DNA from: Hyphodiscus hymeniophilus
Lineage: Eukaryota > Ascomycota > Leotiomycetes > Helotiales > Hyphodiscaceae
Direction: 5' to 3'
Length of the DNA: 64,000 bases
Assembly: GCA_016508695.1 (NCBI GenBank)
Contig: VNKQ01000005.1
Coordinates: 1,922,001 to 1,986,000, forward strand
Under the pieces are notes generated by a model. That model saw only the letters and a program-made list of their open reading frames with translations, did not search any database and was not told the DNA's origin. A program made the translations under genes and the position numbers. The first letter of the stretch is position 1, and each line of letters begins with the position of its first letter. This document shows positions 1 to 10,872 of this stretch, one piece after another.

Positions 1-2
1 AG

Positions 3-356
3 TTTGTCGATATTGGCAGCCGCGAATGCTATGTTGGCATGCTGTATGCTTGCTACGATTTGATTCCGATACACGTTGTCATGGAGATCTCGTGGCGTCA
101 CGGTCTGACCGATTTCACGATGCCCTTCATGATCAACTACCTTGCGCAGGCAAGCTCTACGATCGAGATGTTGAAGAATGATAACGAGGAGCGCAAGTCT
201 CGGGAGAAGTCGCACGAGAAAGAGGAGAACAATACACCCATTCTCGGGGGATCTCGGCTTATGATCACCGCTGGCCCTGCTGGACGACAATCCCCGGCTC
301 CGTTCCCACAAACGAACGGTTTCGCTCCGCAACCCACTGGTTACGCAGGATTTTAA
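3..356 (+). CDS. Clathrin heavy chain, C-terminal end (partial)
   Basis: This is the last 117 codons of clathrin heavy chain, the leg of the triskelion that coats endocytic and trans-Golgi vesicles. The frame is open from base 3 and ends in TAA at 354-356. It reads FVDIGSRECYVGMLYACYDL, the conserved end of the last clathrin repeat (CLH7), followed by VVMEISWRHGLTDFTMPF, the trimerisation region. A charged linker rich in E, K and S follows, then a Pro/Gln/Gly tail ending in TGYAGF, typical of fungal clathrin. The start lies outside the window. Identification is by family resemblance and is secure. No intron is seen in this part. Confidence 0.95.
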   Translation, partial: FVDIGSRECYVGMLYACYDLIPIHVVMEISWRHGLTDFTMPFMINYLAQASSTIEMLKNDNEERKSREKSHEKEENNTPILGGSRLMITAGPAGRQSPAPFPQTNGFAPQPTGYAGF

Positions 357-2019
357 GGCGAGATTGTGGAGTCCGGGTATACATAATGATGATTGGACGT
401 GTGGACTGTGGGGTCCTGCTTCACGGACAGCGGGGATATTTCGTGGGGATTCTTGCACATGACCTACCTCGAGTGTATTCTATGCATTTCAGGTGGACTT
501 TAATGTTGGGGTGTATCATACGTATACTCACCAGCATGTCTGTAATGATAGGAGCGTTTCTTGCTTTTACTAGATTCTCGGATGTATTCTGATAAAAGCC
601 CTTCCATCCGCAACGATTCTGACTCGGTGCGTGGACTTTGTGCATTGCATTTACAGTGGTACTGGCTTCTTACCGTAATCTCACAATCGATGTCACAACA
701 GCTTCTAACTACCGTCTTGGACTCTTGGCCGTCTTGGGATCTGAACGAGGTTTGGTTATATCCGCGAAAGCTTGCGTTGGGCAACCGTGAGGCTTTCGCA
801 AACACTTGGCTCTGACCTTGGCAGGTAATGTTATGGGCTCGGTAGATTTTACATTCCATACGAGTGATCTTTTAAATCGCGGGACAAGCTCGAGAGCCAA
901 GCCATGGTTGGGGATACTTGCATAACCACCACTGAACTGCCAAGTAAATAGGTAACCCAGACTCGCGCAGGATGGACAGGATAACAGTCCAGAGGATACG
1001 ACTTCTTCTGCATCCTTCTTTTGCGGCTATAGCCGGTCAGTTGCAGTGCTAGTTTCCATCATTGTCCCCAGACAGGCGGCGGACAGCTTCGGTTCTGCTT
1101 TGAAAAGCTTTATGCATACAGATTGTGGTGGTAGGTAGGTTGCCATATATAAATCGTCATGTACCTCGCACCATCCTCATGCAGCATCTCACGCCTCAAT
1201 ATCCAGTGTTGGTTGTGCAATTATTGCAGCTGTGATAAATTCTCCCTCCTCTCCGCCCTGCCCCCAAGCACGCCAAGCTGCCACAAGCATCTCCGCCCTG
1301 CGTCCCACGAAACCGGCCGTTGCTGCTGTACGTTGTCGCCCTGCTGCAACCACGATGTCACAGGTCCACAGCAACAAGTAAAACAACAACAACAACATTA
1401 GCACTACCACCACGTACTCTTATCAGTGGAAGAATTTCGCTCGATCTTTGGACTAATTGCATCACGTTTCGAAGCCAATTCTTCCCCCCTCCCCCCCCCC
1501 ACCAAGCCTCTTCGATTGCAAGATCTCATATCGCTGAGCATTTATTGGGTGTAAGAGACGAGCTGTACTGGGTATTACAGTAAACGACAGGGAAGAGCGC
1601 CATAGCTCCTCTGGTGCGGGCTCGGTACAGTACAGTACAGTAGTAGGATAGAGAATAGCTCCTGCCAACCCCACCACGCACGAAACCGGCACACCTCCTT
1701 CAAACATAAAGCCGAGCTACCTCATTCTTCCATTCAACCATTCAACCATTCAACCATTCAACAATTCTATCTTCCTACTCCAAACTCTGCGCTCGCCCTT
1801 CCTCTACAACATTATTACCCATCAACCAGCCAGCTTGCATTCGCACCACCTCAATTATTCAATTCTAGGAGAAGCATCAATCAATCCATTGAGCTCCGAG
1901 CTCAGGACAAACCTCCTCACCGAGGGTCCTTAGCTCGACTGAACACATACAATATCCCTCCCTAGAGTCATCAGCTCTCCCCCAACAGACTCGATCCACC
2001 AGAGAACTACCACGACATC
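357..2019. other. Intergenic region and pyruvate carboxylase promoter/5' leader
   Basis: No convincing gene lies between the clathrin stop and the pyruvate carboxylase start. The last 350 bases are C/T- and A-rich, as in leaders of highly expressed fungal genes. They contain four tandem copies of CATTCAAC at 1731-1762 and a poly-C run near 1490-1500. Short open frames here lack recognisable protein features. Confidence 0.6.
1731..1762. repeat. Tandem octamer CATTCAAC x4
   Basis: Four perfect head-to-tail copies of CATTCAAC lie about 260 bases upstream of the pyruvate carboxylase ATG, inside its probable 5' leader or core promoter. Confidence 0.85.
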
Positions 2020-5000
2020 ATGGCTGACCAGCATGATCCAAATGGCGCTTACAGCGAGGTTTTCGAGGAGGGCCCCGACACGAAGCAGGCGCAGACCGTT
2101 CACCGCATCCGTGCCAATTCGAGCATAATGCAATTGAAGAAGCTCCTTGGTGAGTAGCTCTGGGTCTCTTGGAGCCATAGTGGCTGCTAATCAACCTTTT
2201 CGTGGCTTCACAGTTGCCAATCGTGGTGAAATTCGTAAGTACTGCCCTCGCCGATAGCCACTTACCCCGCTGACGTCGTATAGCTATTCGCGTATGTGAT
2301 CCTAGAGTCCGACTGAATTCGGAGTGAACTCTACTAACAACTACCTGTTTTAGATCTTTCGTACAGTAAGTACAACCTCCGCAATCCAATCTTTAGCTTG
2401 TAGCAACGATATACATCTGCTGACACGTATCTAGGCCCACGAGCTTTCTCTACAAACGGTCGCGGTTTTCAGGTAACAAATGGGAAGTTTTCGCTATACG
2501 TCAGAGCTAACACCTTGATAGTTATGAGGATCGACTTAGCATGCACAGGCAGAGTAAGTCAATCGCACGCCTCGCTCACCGCAAGAGCATCTACTGATCA
2601 CATGGGATCTTCAGAAGCCGACGAAGCATACGTTATTGGCAAACGCGGACAATACACACCTGTTGGAGCATATTTGGCAGGCGATGAGATCATTAAGATT
2701 GCACTGGACCATGGAGTACAGATGATTCATCCTGGTATGGAAAGAGCTCAATTGAGTTTGCACAGATCTGATAAACTGTATAGGTTATGGTTTCCTCTCC
2801 GAAAACGCCGAATTTGCTGGTAAGGTTGAGAAGGCTGGTCTCATTGTAAGTCCCACTGTCAACATCCAGCATCTTCATAATTGACAGGGTTGTGATAGTG
2901 GGTCGGCCCCTCCCCAGAAGTTATCGATTCGCTTGGAGACAAGGTCTCTGCACGAAACATTGCTATCAAGGCCAAGGTCCCAGTTGTGCCGGGTACAGAA
3001 GGACCCGTTGAGAAGTTTGAGGACGTCAAGAAATTCACGGACGAATTCGGCTTCCCAATCATCATCAAGGCCGCATTTGGTGGTGGTGGACGAGGTATGC
3101 GCGTCGTCAGAGAGCAGGAAGAATTGGAGGACTCATTCAATCGGGCCACATCCGAAGCGAAATCTGCATTTGGCAACGGAACAGTCTTCGTGGAGAGATT
3201 CCTCGACCATCCCAAGCATATTGAGGTTCAGTTACTGGGAGACAACTATGGAAATATCGTCCACTTGTACGAGCGTGATTGCTCAGTTCAACGGAGACAT
3301 CAGAAGGTCGTTGAACTTGCTCCTGCGAAGGATTTGCCAACAGAGGTCAGAGACTCTCTTCTCGCGGATGCTGTCAAATTGGCCAAGTCAGTCAACTACA
3401 GAAATGCAGGAACCGCGGAGTTCTTGGTTGATCAGCAAAACCGATACTACTTCATTGAGATCAATCCTCGTATTCAAGTCGAGCACACCATCACGGAAGA
3501 AATCACCGGGATTGACATCATTGCTGCTCAGATCCAGATCGCTGCGGGCGCTACTTTAGCCCAACTAGGACTCACTCAAGATCACATTTCTACTCGAGGA
3601 TTTGCAGTTCAATGCCGTATCACAACAGAAGATCCCACCAAGGGCTTCTCCCCAGATACTGGAAAGATCGAGGTTTATCGATCGGCTGGTGGGAACGGGG
3701 GTAAGTACCTGATTCCTTCGTGTATGCTTTCGGATTTTTTGAGAGTCCACTATGTGGATGTCTGCAGAGTGAACCCTCTCGAGGGAATGTTTTAGCTCCC
3801 GACTAGCCCCTTCATTTGGGTAACTTACACTGACATTTTGACAAAAGTTCGATTAGACTCCGGCAGCGGCTTTGCAGGCTCAGTAATTACACGTTAGTTG
3901 TCCCTTCATTCTAGTTGTGCTTTCCTTCTACCAGTTGTGCCTTCCTTCTACTGGTCATTCCTTCCTCCTACTCTTTCCCAAGTTATGTTTTCATTTCCCC
4001 AACTGTACTTTCTCTTTCTTCCTTCTTCCCGGAACCTTTGGACGTCTCGTTGCACCGCCATGCAACAGAATCAGGTCTAATTACGACGCAACCACTTCCC
4101 TCGTCTTCTCTCATTACACCCACTCGAAATAGGCGCCCCCTATTCGTGTCTGAAGCCAAGAACGGAGACCAATTGGACGCTGTCGAGGACCCTTTCCGGA
4201 TACAGCAGTACGGAGGATAACGCCATGCTCACCATGTCGGAGTATGCTCTCTGGCTACTCTTTCGATGTCTCGACCTTACCCCGACTAAAATTGCAAATC
4301 CAATCTATGGATTGATACTCTTCGATGACTCGGTTGCTGAAACCATTTTCCTCGACTCATCCCTCGAGTTCGCCCCAGGTCTGTTAGAATGCCTTCAGTC
4401 CGATAGCCCACCAACTATCGCCTGGTTCAAGGGCTTACCGGTGAATTGTGGAAAGCAATGGGCCGTCTATTGTTTAGTTCTTGAGAAGCCTGGCGAGGAG
4501 CCTAAGATCTAAATTGGTTCCGGGACAGAAAGGACGGACGGCGTCCAAGTTCGGTTAAGGTCGTACGACATTGGCGCGCTCTTGCCGCGTTTCGTGGAGC
4601 GAGCTTTGGATGACGGATACACAATTGTGCATAAGGGAATCATCTGCTCAGCACCAATCCCCTCCGCCCAGCTCCGTTTCTTTCTTCGTGTCCTACTACT
4701 CGCTCTCGAATGCGCCTTTACTTGGGCTTTCTGGGCCATGGCATCTCGGAAGTGGCTTGGTATGCACCCTCTCTGCCGCTGGTCCGTTGCTTCTCTGGAG
4801 TACGGCGGTTGCTGTTCTCATACTTCTCTGTCTGAGCGAATTATCGGTGACACTTCCAATCTCACTCCGGAGCAAATTGACGCCGCCGAAAAGATACGCC
4901 TGGAGCTGTCTCGCACTTATCAAGCGGAGTACTATCAAGAGAAGAAGAAGGAGAATCCTGAAGGGTGGGCGGCCGCTCGACGCGCTTCTGAAATAAGATA

Positions 5001-8000
5001 TAAGAACAAAGTCAAAGACTCTGGGGTGATCCGGTGTGAGGCATGCAATGTTACTTTCGAGGGCTTGAGGGATAAGACACGCCATGAAGCAACAGCAAAG
5101 CATATTGCCAAGACAACGGTAGCTACAAAAACCACGGCCTTGACAAATACACAAACCCGGCACAATACAAACGTTGATTCAAAACGGTACTACTGTTCGA
5201 CCTGCCAGCACGCCTTCGTCACTCAACAGAAATTGAACCAACATATGAATGGGAAGAAACACGCAAAGAAGCTTGCCCGCACTCGTCCTATTGCAGCGAG
5301 TTCTTCTTCATTTCCCACGAATGGTCATGAAAGCTCTCAAAAGCACAAGAAACGTGCTGTTGAGATCGCTGGGTCGAGCTCTATGCTCGACTAACTTGGG
5401 ACGGACGAACTTCTCTTGGACTATCTTCAATGGACCTATTACTAGCTTTTCAGGCGAATCGGTGGTGCTCATTTCCCGGAATGGACGACGTCCAATCTGG
5501 CGCCCCCAATTTCGACCGCTATCGACCATGGTCGACATTCATACGTTGCTTCTTCATCACTCTGAACCTGGATTATCTTGGAATATCTTCACAGATGTTG
5601 TGCTAACACGTTCCTCTACAGCATATTACGACAGCATGTTGGTGAAATGTACTTGCCATGGCTCTACATACGAAATCGCTCGCCGAAAGATGATTCGTGC
5701 TCTTGTCGAATTTCGTATCCGTGGTGTCAAGACCAATATCCCTTTCTTGACATCTCTGCTCACACATCCTACTTTCATCGACGGAAAATGCTGGACCACT
5801 TTCATTGATGATACCCCTGCGCTGTTTGACCTCGTCAGCAGTCAGAACCGTGCCCAAAAGCTGTTGGCTTATCTGGGTGATATGGCGGTGAATGGCAAGT
5901 TCAACTTCTTACGATTTTCTTTCCCTACTTGACACTAACACCTCCTCTAGGCAGCAGCATCAAGGGCCAAATTGGTGAGCCCAAGTTCAAAGGGGATATT
6001 ATCATGCCAGACTTGTTCGATGAAGCAGGAAAGAAGCTCGATGTTTCTCAACCCTGCCAAAAGGGATGGAGAAACATTATCGTCGAGAAAGGACCGGAAG
6101 CCTTTGCTAAGGCCGTCCGAGCCAACAAGGGATGCCTACTCATGGACACGACTTGGCGTGATGCTCATCAATCGCTGTTGGCCACTCGTGTGCGAACTGT
6201 CGATCTCTTGAACATTGCAAAAGAGACCAGCCATGCATATAGCAACCTCTACAGTCTTGAATGTTGGGGTGGTGCTACTTTCGACGTTGCCATGCGATTC
6301 CTTTACGAGGATCCTTGGGACAGACTCCGAAAGATGCGAAAACTTATTCCCAATATTCCATTCCAAATGCTCTTGCGTGGAGCCAACGGTGTCGCCTACT
6401 CCTCGCTGCCTGATAATGCCATCTATCATTTCTGTGAACAAGCAAAGAAACAGTAAGCAAAGAATGTATTGAAAAAGCACCTGATCTGGTCACTGACAAC
6501 ATCTTCAGCGGTGTCGATATTTTCAGAGTTTTCGATGCATTGAACGACATCGACCAACTCGAAGTTGGTATCAAGGCTGTTCACAAAGCTGGCGGTGTTG
6601 TTGAAGGGACTGTGTGTTATTCCGGTGATAGTGAGTATTGGGGAGCCCAATTTTCCGATTCTCATTTGTCTCAGACTTGTTTTGGACAAATTACCTTCGA
6701 CTGAAGCAATACTGACCACTTTTACCTAGTGCTGAACCCACACAAGAAATACAATTTGGAATATTATATGGAGCTTGTCGGCAAACTTGTTGACCTCAAC
6801 ATCCATATCCTAGGTATCAAAGATATGGCGGGCGTACTGAAGCCAAGAGCTGCTACACTTCTGATTGGATCCATCCGCAAAAAGTACCCAGACCTTCCTA
6901 TCCACGTTCATACTCACGACTCAGCCGGCACTGGAGTCGCATCAATGGTTGCTTGTGCTAATGCTGGCGCCGATGCTGTTGACACTGCCACTGACAGCAT
7001 GTCTGGAATGACCTCTCAACCAAGTGTTGGCGCAGTTCTCGCCTCTTTTGAAGGAACAGAGCACGATCCGGGTCTGAATGTGAATCATGTCCGAGCTATC
7101 GACACCTACTGGGCTCAACTCCGTCTTCTATACTCGCCTTTTGAAGCTGGCTTGACAGGTCCGGATAGTGACGTCTACGAGCACGAGATTCCAGGTGGTC
7201 AATTGACAAACATGATGTTCCAAGCTTCGCAACTTGGTCTTGGTACTCAGTGGGCAGAGACCAAGAAGGCGTACGAGCAAGCAAATGACTTGCTTGGTGA
7301 TATTGTCAAGGTCACACCCACATCCAAGGTTGTTGGTGATTTGGCTCAGTTTATGGTTTCCAACAAACTCAGCTTCGACGATGTTCAGCAGAAAGCTGTG
7401 GAACTTGATTTCCCTGGCTCAGTTCTCGAATTTTTTGAGGGACTTATGGGTCAACCATATGGAGGTTTCCCCGAGCCTCTCCGCACCAATGCTCTCCGTG
7501 GCCGACGCAAGTTGGACAAACGGCCCGGTCTCACTCTGGAGCCCCTCGATCTCCAAAAGATTAAGAAGGACATTCACACCAAGTACGGCAGCGTCACTGA
7601 ATGTGATGTTGCCAGTTACGCCATGTATCCCAAGGTCTTCGAGGATTACCGAAAGTTTATTGAGAAATTTGGTGACTTGAGTGTCTTACCAACTCGATAC
7701 TTCCTCTCCAAGCCGGAGATCGGAGAAGAATTTCACGTGGAACTCGAGAAGGGCAAGGTTCTGATCCTGAAGCTCCTCGCTATCGGGCCGTTGTCGGATA
7801 CCACTGGCCAGCGTGAGGTCTTCTATGAGATGAACGGAGAAGTCAGACAAGTGACCGTCGATGACAACAACGCGGCTGTGGAGAATACCAGCAGGCCAAA
7901 GGCTGATCCTGGAGATTCGAGCCAAGTCGGCGCTCCTATGTCTGGTGTTGTCGTTGAGATCCGGGTCAAGGATGGTGGAGAGGTCAAGAAGGGTGACCCG

Positions 8001-8191
8001 ATTGCTGTTCTGAGTGCTATGAAGATGGTAAGGTTTTCCCTTACAAATGAAAAGTCTGGAGCTAATTGCGCTAGGAAATGGTCATCTCAGCACCACACGC
8101 GGGTAAGGTTGGAAGCATTCAGATCAAGGAGGGCGACTCAGTTGGAGGCAGTGACCTCATTTGTAAGATTCTCAAGCCGGGTGAGAAGTAG
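2020..8191 (+). CDS. pyc: Pyruvate carboxylase
   Basis: Biotin-dependent enzyme making oxaloacetate from pyruvate, bicarbonate and ATP (anaplerosis, gluconeogenesis); cytosolic in many ascomycetes, and no presequence is obvious. Exons: 2020-2149, 2214-2234, 2284-2291, 2354-2365, 2435-2472, 2522-2553, 2615-2734, 2784-2845, 2899-3700, 3848-3892, 5622-5894, 5951-6452, 6509-6630, 6730-8027, 8075-8191, giving 1193 residues, close to Aspergillus PYC. In order: biotin carboxylase with the glycine-rich ATP-grasp loop GGGGRG near residue 200; carboxyltransferase starting DTTWRDAHQS near 579; C-terminal biotin carrier domain with AMKM, biotinyl-Lys1154. The start gives MADQHDPNGAYSEV before the conserved VANRGEIPIRIFRTAHE. 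Oddities: exons of 8 and 12 nt, a GC-AG intron at 5895-5950, and a 1729-bp intron (3893-5621) holding a foreign reading frame. Confidence 0.97.
3893..5621 (+). other. Oversized intron of pyruvate carboxylase
   Basis: The exon before ends in the codons for a conserved GFAG.VIT stretch and the exon after resumes with YDSMLVKCTC, which are adjacent in the family, so 3893-5621 must be removed from the mRNA. The donor is GTTAGT, the branch site GCTAAC at 5602-5607 and the acceptor CTACAG. At 1729 bp it is more than ten times longer than most other introns here. It begins with a pyrimidine-rich stretch containing two near-identical 20-mers (AGTTGTGCTTTCCTTCTACC-like, about 3914-3953) and encloses the GIY-YIG frame. 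Confidence 0.88.
4225..5394 (+). pseudogene. GIY-YIG endonuclease-like protein with zinc fingers, one in-frame stop
   Basis: Nested on the same strand inside the pyruvate carboxylase intron. One frame runs 390 codons from ATG 4225 to TAG 5392-5394, broken only by TAA at 4510-4512. The N-terminal part has IYGLILFDDS and LEFAPGLLECLQ, then WAVYCLVL, matching the first GIY strand. The stop sits where the Tyr of YIG should be, followed directly by IGSGTERTDGVQVRLRSYD with the expected Arg. LLALECAF may supply the catalytic Glu. A charged linker leads to two C2H2/U1-type fingers, CEACNVTF..H..H and CSTCQHAF..H..H, then a basic tail. From memory, similar GIY-YIG proteins occur in many copies in leotiomycete genomes; this is unverified. 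It may be a recently inactivated mobile or selfish gene. The true start could lie upstream. Confidence 0.75.
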
Positions 8192-10174
8192 GTAAACAAC
8201 TCGGGGCTTTGGACTTTGGAACTTTGGGGAGGTAGACTGGTGACGGCTAAAAGAATTGTTCTTGTGGAAGCATAGATAACGAGACAAGGTGATGCTCGGT
8301 GGTCTATGGATTGATGAGTGTAAATGCTCCTTGGAATTCACGCTTTTTCGGTATTAATACATTCCAGCCCTGTTCTCACTTATGACCAAGCCGTTATCAA
8401 AGTGGTATCCATGCCGAGCTTGCAGTTATCCAGATCATGGTTATCAATATATGTGCTTCTCCCTTAACCAGCTCCCGTGAATCGTGATTACGTATAGAAA
8501 ACCCTCACTCCTACCCGTACCATCGCCTGCCTCTCCCAGCCAAAGCAGGGGAGTCTGGACGTGGGGTTTCGTTCCTGGAGCGGTGAGAAAAGTCAGAGTC
8601 GCCCCCTCGCTCCCTCGCTTCTCCACCTCAACGGCCACGTGTAAAGAGCCAGCGGATCCATGCATGAACGACCGGACGGGGTATGTGGTGTTTTTGGTCA
8701 TGGGTTCTTCTCTTTTTGTTGCACGTCGTAAAAAATCAGAGGGATTTTTGTCGCCAGTCGATTGAGGGGATTTATTCTTTATTGGAGAATGGAGAATGGA
8801 GAATGGGTACCTTCGATTTGGTGCAGGCTAGTAAAGAGAAAGGGAAAAGAGAAGCTCCTTTCTGTAAAACGCATGTTTTGCTCTCGGATTGACTGATATG
8901 GCGTGTAGGTAAAAGTAAAATTGGATGGTGCATATATATTCCTCCTTTGTTAACGATTAGCTCATGTAGTAAGTCACTCAGTCAATTTATCGAACAATTG
9001 TTATTGTGGTGGGCTGTGGGCAGTCCATTAAATAGATAGTGGAGGGTCAGACGCGCAAGAAGGGCTGTAAACCGTAAGAGATGGACGAATGGGAGGAGTG
9101 CTTGAGGAGCGGGATTCAGGTACGCATTGTTTCATTTTAAGGGTTTGTAAATTCAGATGTGCAACAGAAATCTTGGGGCCGCGGGGATGCATGTGGTTCA
9201 CGTGATGTGGAGGATGGAATGGGCGGGCAGGAGTGAAGATGTGAGGGGATGAGATTGTGCGGATGTTTGTTTACTGGTTAATTATATTTGTAGCTGTTCT
9301 AGATGTTTGAAAACGTCCCATGTGTACCTTACGCTCTAATCTCAAATCAACTATTATTGTGGTACAGGTGGGTGATGGGTGATGGATGTCACGTGTATAA
9401 TTACCTAATCGAGCTCAAGTCAAACAACAGCATAGAAAGGGTCCGATCGCACTAGCTAGTCCTCGGTACCTAAACTCCATTCGTCGTCATGACATACCAT
9501 ACATATCCTTACATATTTTCTTCCTGACATCAACCCTCTCTAAGCCTCCTCTGCCTTTGGGAGTGACGCAGAAGCCGTATGTATGTAATACATGTATCCA
9601 TCCAAAGCCCCCCATCCGGCGAATTCGCTGATTGGTCTGATCTCGCGGACGATCCGGAGGGGAAGTCGTGCAGGGGTGTGTTCATTGTCTGGAGAGTGTG
9701 GAGGGGTAAGGTATGGTATGGAATGTGCTTCGTCGTTTCTGATTGGATGAGGGAAAGGGAAGCTGGGGAAACGATCAGGCCATTCGCACCAGGCATACAT
9801 TACATGCCCTCCGCAGACTGAACTGAGACTGCACGAGGCTGACTGACTGACTGACTGACGGAACTGACGGACTGACTGTGGACCGCTCCGGGCGTTAGGA
9901 TGAGATCATCATTATTCATTATTAATCCTTTCTGATTGGGTGAGCAAGACTGAGGGGGATTTACCGTTTACCTTGTAGGGTGGACTGGACTGGACTGTAG
10001 ACTATGTATATCCGGATGACCCCTCCTTTCTTCATACTCGTACCTTATATCATCCCTCCACATCACCCCTCCATTCACAATCAGTTCATTTGTGCAACAT
10101 TCAAACCATTCTTGTTCCCATATCACTCTCCCAAGCTCGTCTCAATTCATACGTACGACACCAAGATATCCAAC
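8192..10174. other. Intergenic region with short tandem repeats
   Basis: About 2 kb with no recognisable gene. It contains GGAGAAT repeated three times (about 8783-8806), a (GACT)n run at about 9838-9860 and several GT/GGGTGATGG-type simple stretches near 9360. The last 170 bases are C/T-rich with CACCCCTCC runs and look like the promoter and leader of the gene at 10175. Confidence 0.55.
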
Positions 10175-10798
10175 ATGGCTTCATCAGGTAGAATGTCCGC
10201 AGTCAAGGGCGGTACGGGAACGGTGTCTACACCTGCGAACAACGTCGGTGGTGAATCTCAAGAGCGAAGAGTATGTGTGAACCCAGAGACGCCCCTTCAT
10301 TGATCCCTTACATCGACATCTACATCTACATCTACATCTACATCGACATCTACATCTACATCTACATCTACATCTACATCTACATCTACATCTACATCTA
10401 CATCTACATCTACATCTACATCTACATCTACATCTACATCTACATCTACATCTACATCTACATCTACATCTACATCTACATCTACATCTACATCTACATC
10501 TACATCTACATCTACATCTACATCTACATCTACATCGACATTGAACCTCCGACTGACAAGCGAACATAGAACTCGAACTCCTCGGAAAAGTTCGCCGGCC
10601 TCATGAATCAGAAACGCAACAGTGGCGACGCAGCCGCCGCAGCCCGACGTCAGTCCTTCAACGAGCAGAAGCCGTCGACGGGCATACTGGGCAATATGTG
10701 GAACAAGTATGTATAACGGCTCGAGATTCCAAACCTTGGCGGGCAACAGATCAAGGACTGACGATCTCCGTAGTTTCACAAAGGGAGGTCATAAGTAG
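10175..10798 (+). CDS. Small conserved fungal protein (85 aa)
   Basis: Exons 10175-10270, 10570-10706 and 10774-10798 give 85 residues. Exon 1 encodes MASSGRMSAVKGG and ends SQERR. Exon 2 encodes NSSEKFAGLMNQKRNS, then ARRQSFNEQKPSTGILGNMW. Exon 3 completes WNNFTKGGHK. This KFxGLMxQKRxS...ARRxSFxxQKPxxGxxGxMWNNFTKGG pattern recurs in short ascomycete proteins; some may be annotated as conidiation-related (CON-8-like), but I am not certain and assign no function. There is no signal peptide or membrane segment. Intron 1 (299 bp) is almost entirely a TACATC hexanucleotide array. A 12-bp tandem repeat starts 3 bases after the stop. Confidence 0.72.
10309..10541. repeat. (TACATC)n microsatellite filling an intron
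   Basis: About 38 tandem copies of TACATC, with rare TCGACA variants near both ends, fill most of intron 1 of the small gene at 10175-10798. The array gives long artificial open frames on both strands (Ile-Tyr, Asp-Val and Arg-Cys dipeptides) that are not genes. Confidence 0.97.
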
Positions 10799-10800
10799 AA

Positions 10801-10872
10801 GAGAGGGTGTACGAGAGGGTGTACGAGAGGGTGTACGAGAGGGTGTACGAGAGGGTGTACGAGAGGGTGTAC
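10801..10872. repeat. Six copies of 12-bp GAGAGGGTGTAC
   Basis: Six perfect tandem copies of GAGAGGGTGTAC plus a partial GAGAGGG, beginning three bases after the TAG stop of the small gene, so they fall in its 3' untranslated region. Confidence 0.95.

Noticed and set aside
1731..1762. CATTCAAC repeats as a CRISPR-like array
   Set aside because: No spacers; simple tandem copies in a fungal leader.
10273..10779. Long open frames of repeated Ile-Tyr, Arg-Cys or Asp-Val
   Set aside because: They are translations of the TACATC microsatellite, which lies in an intron.
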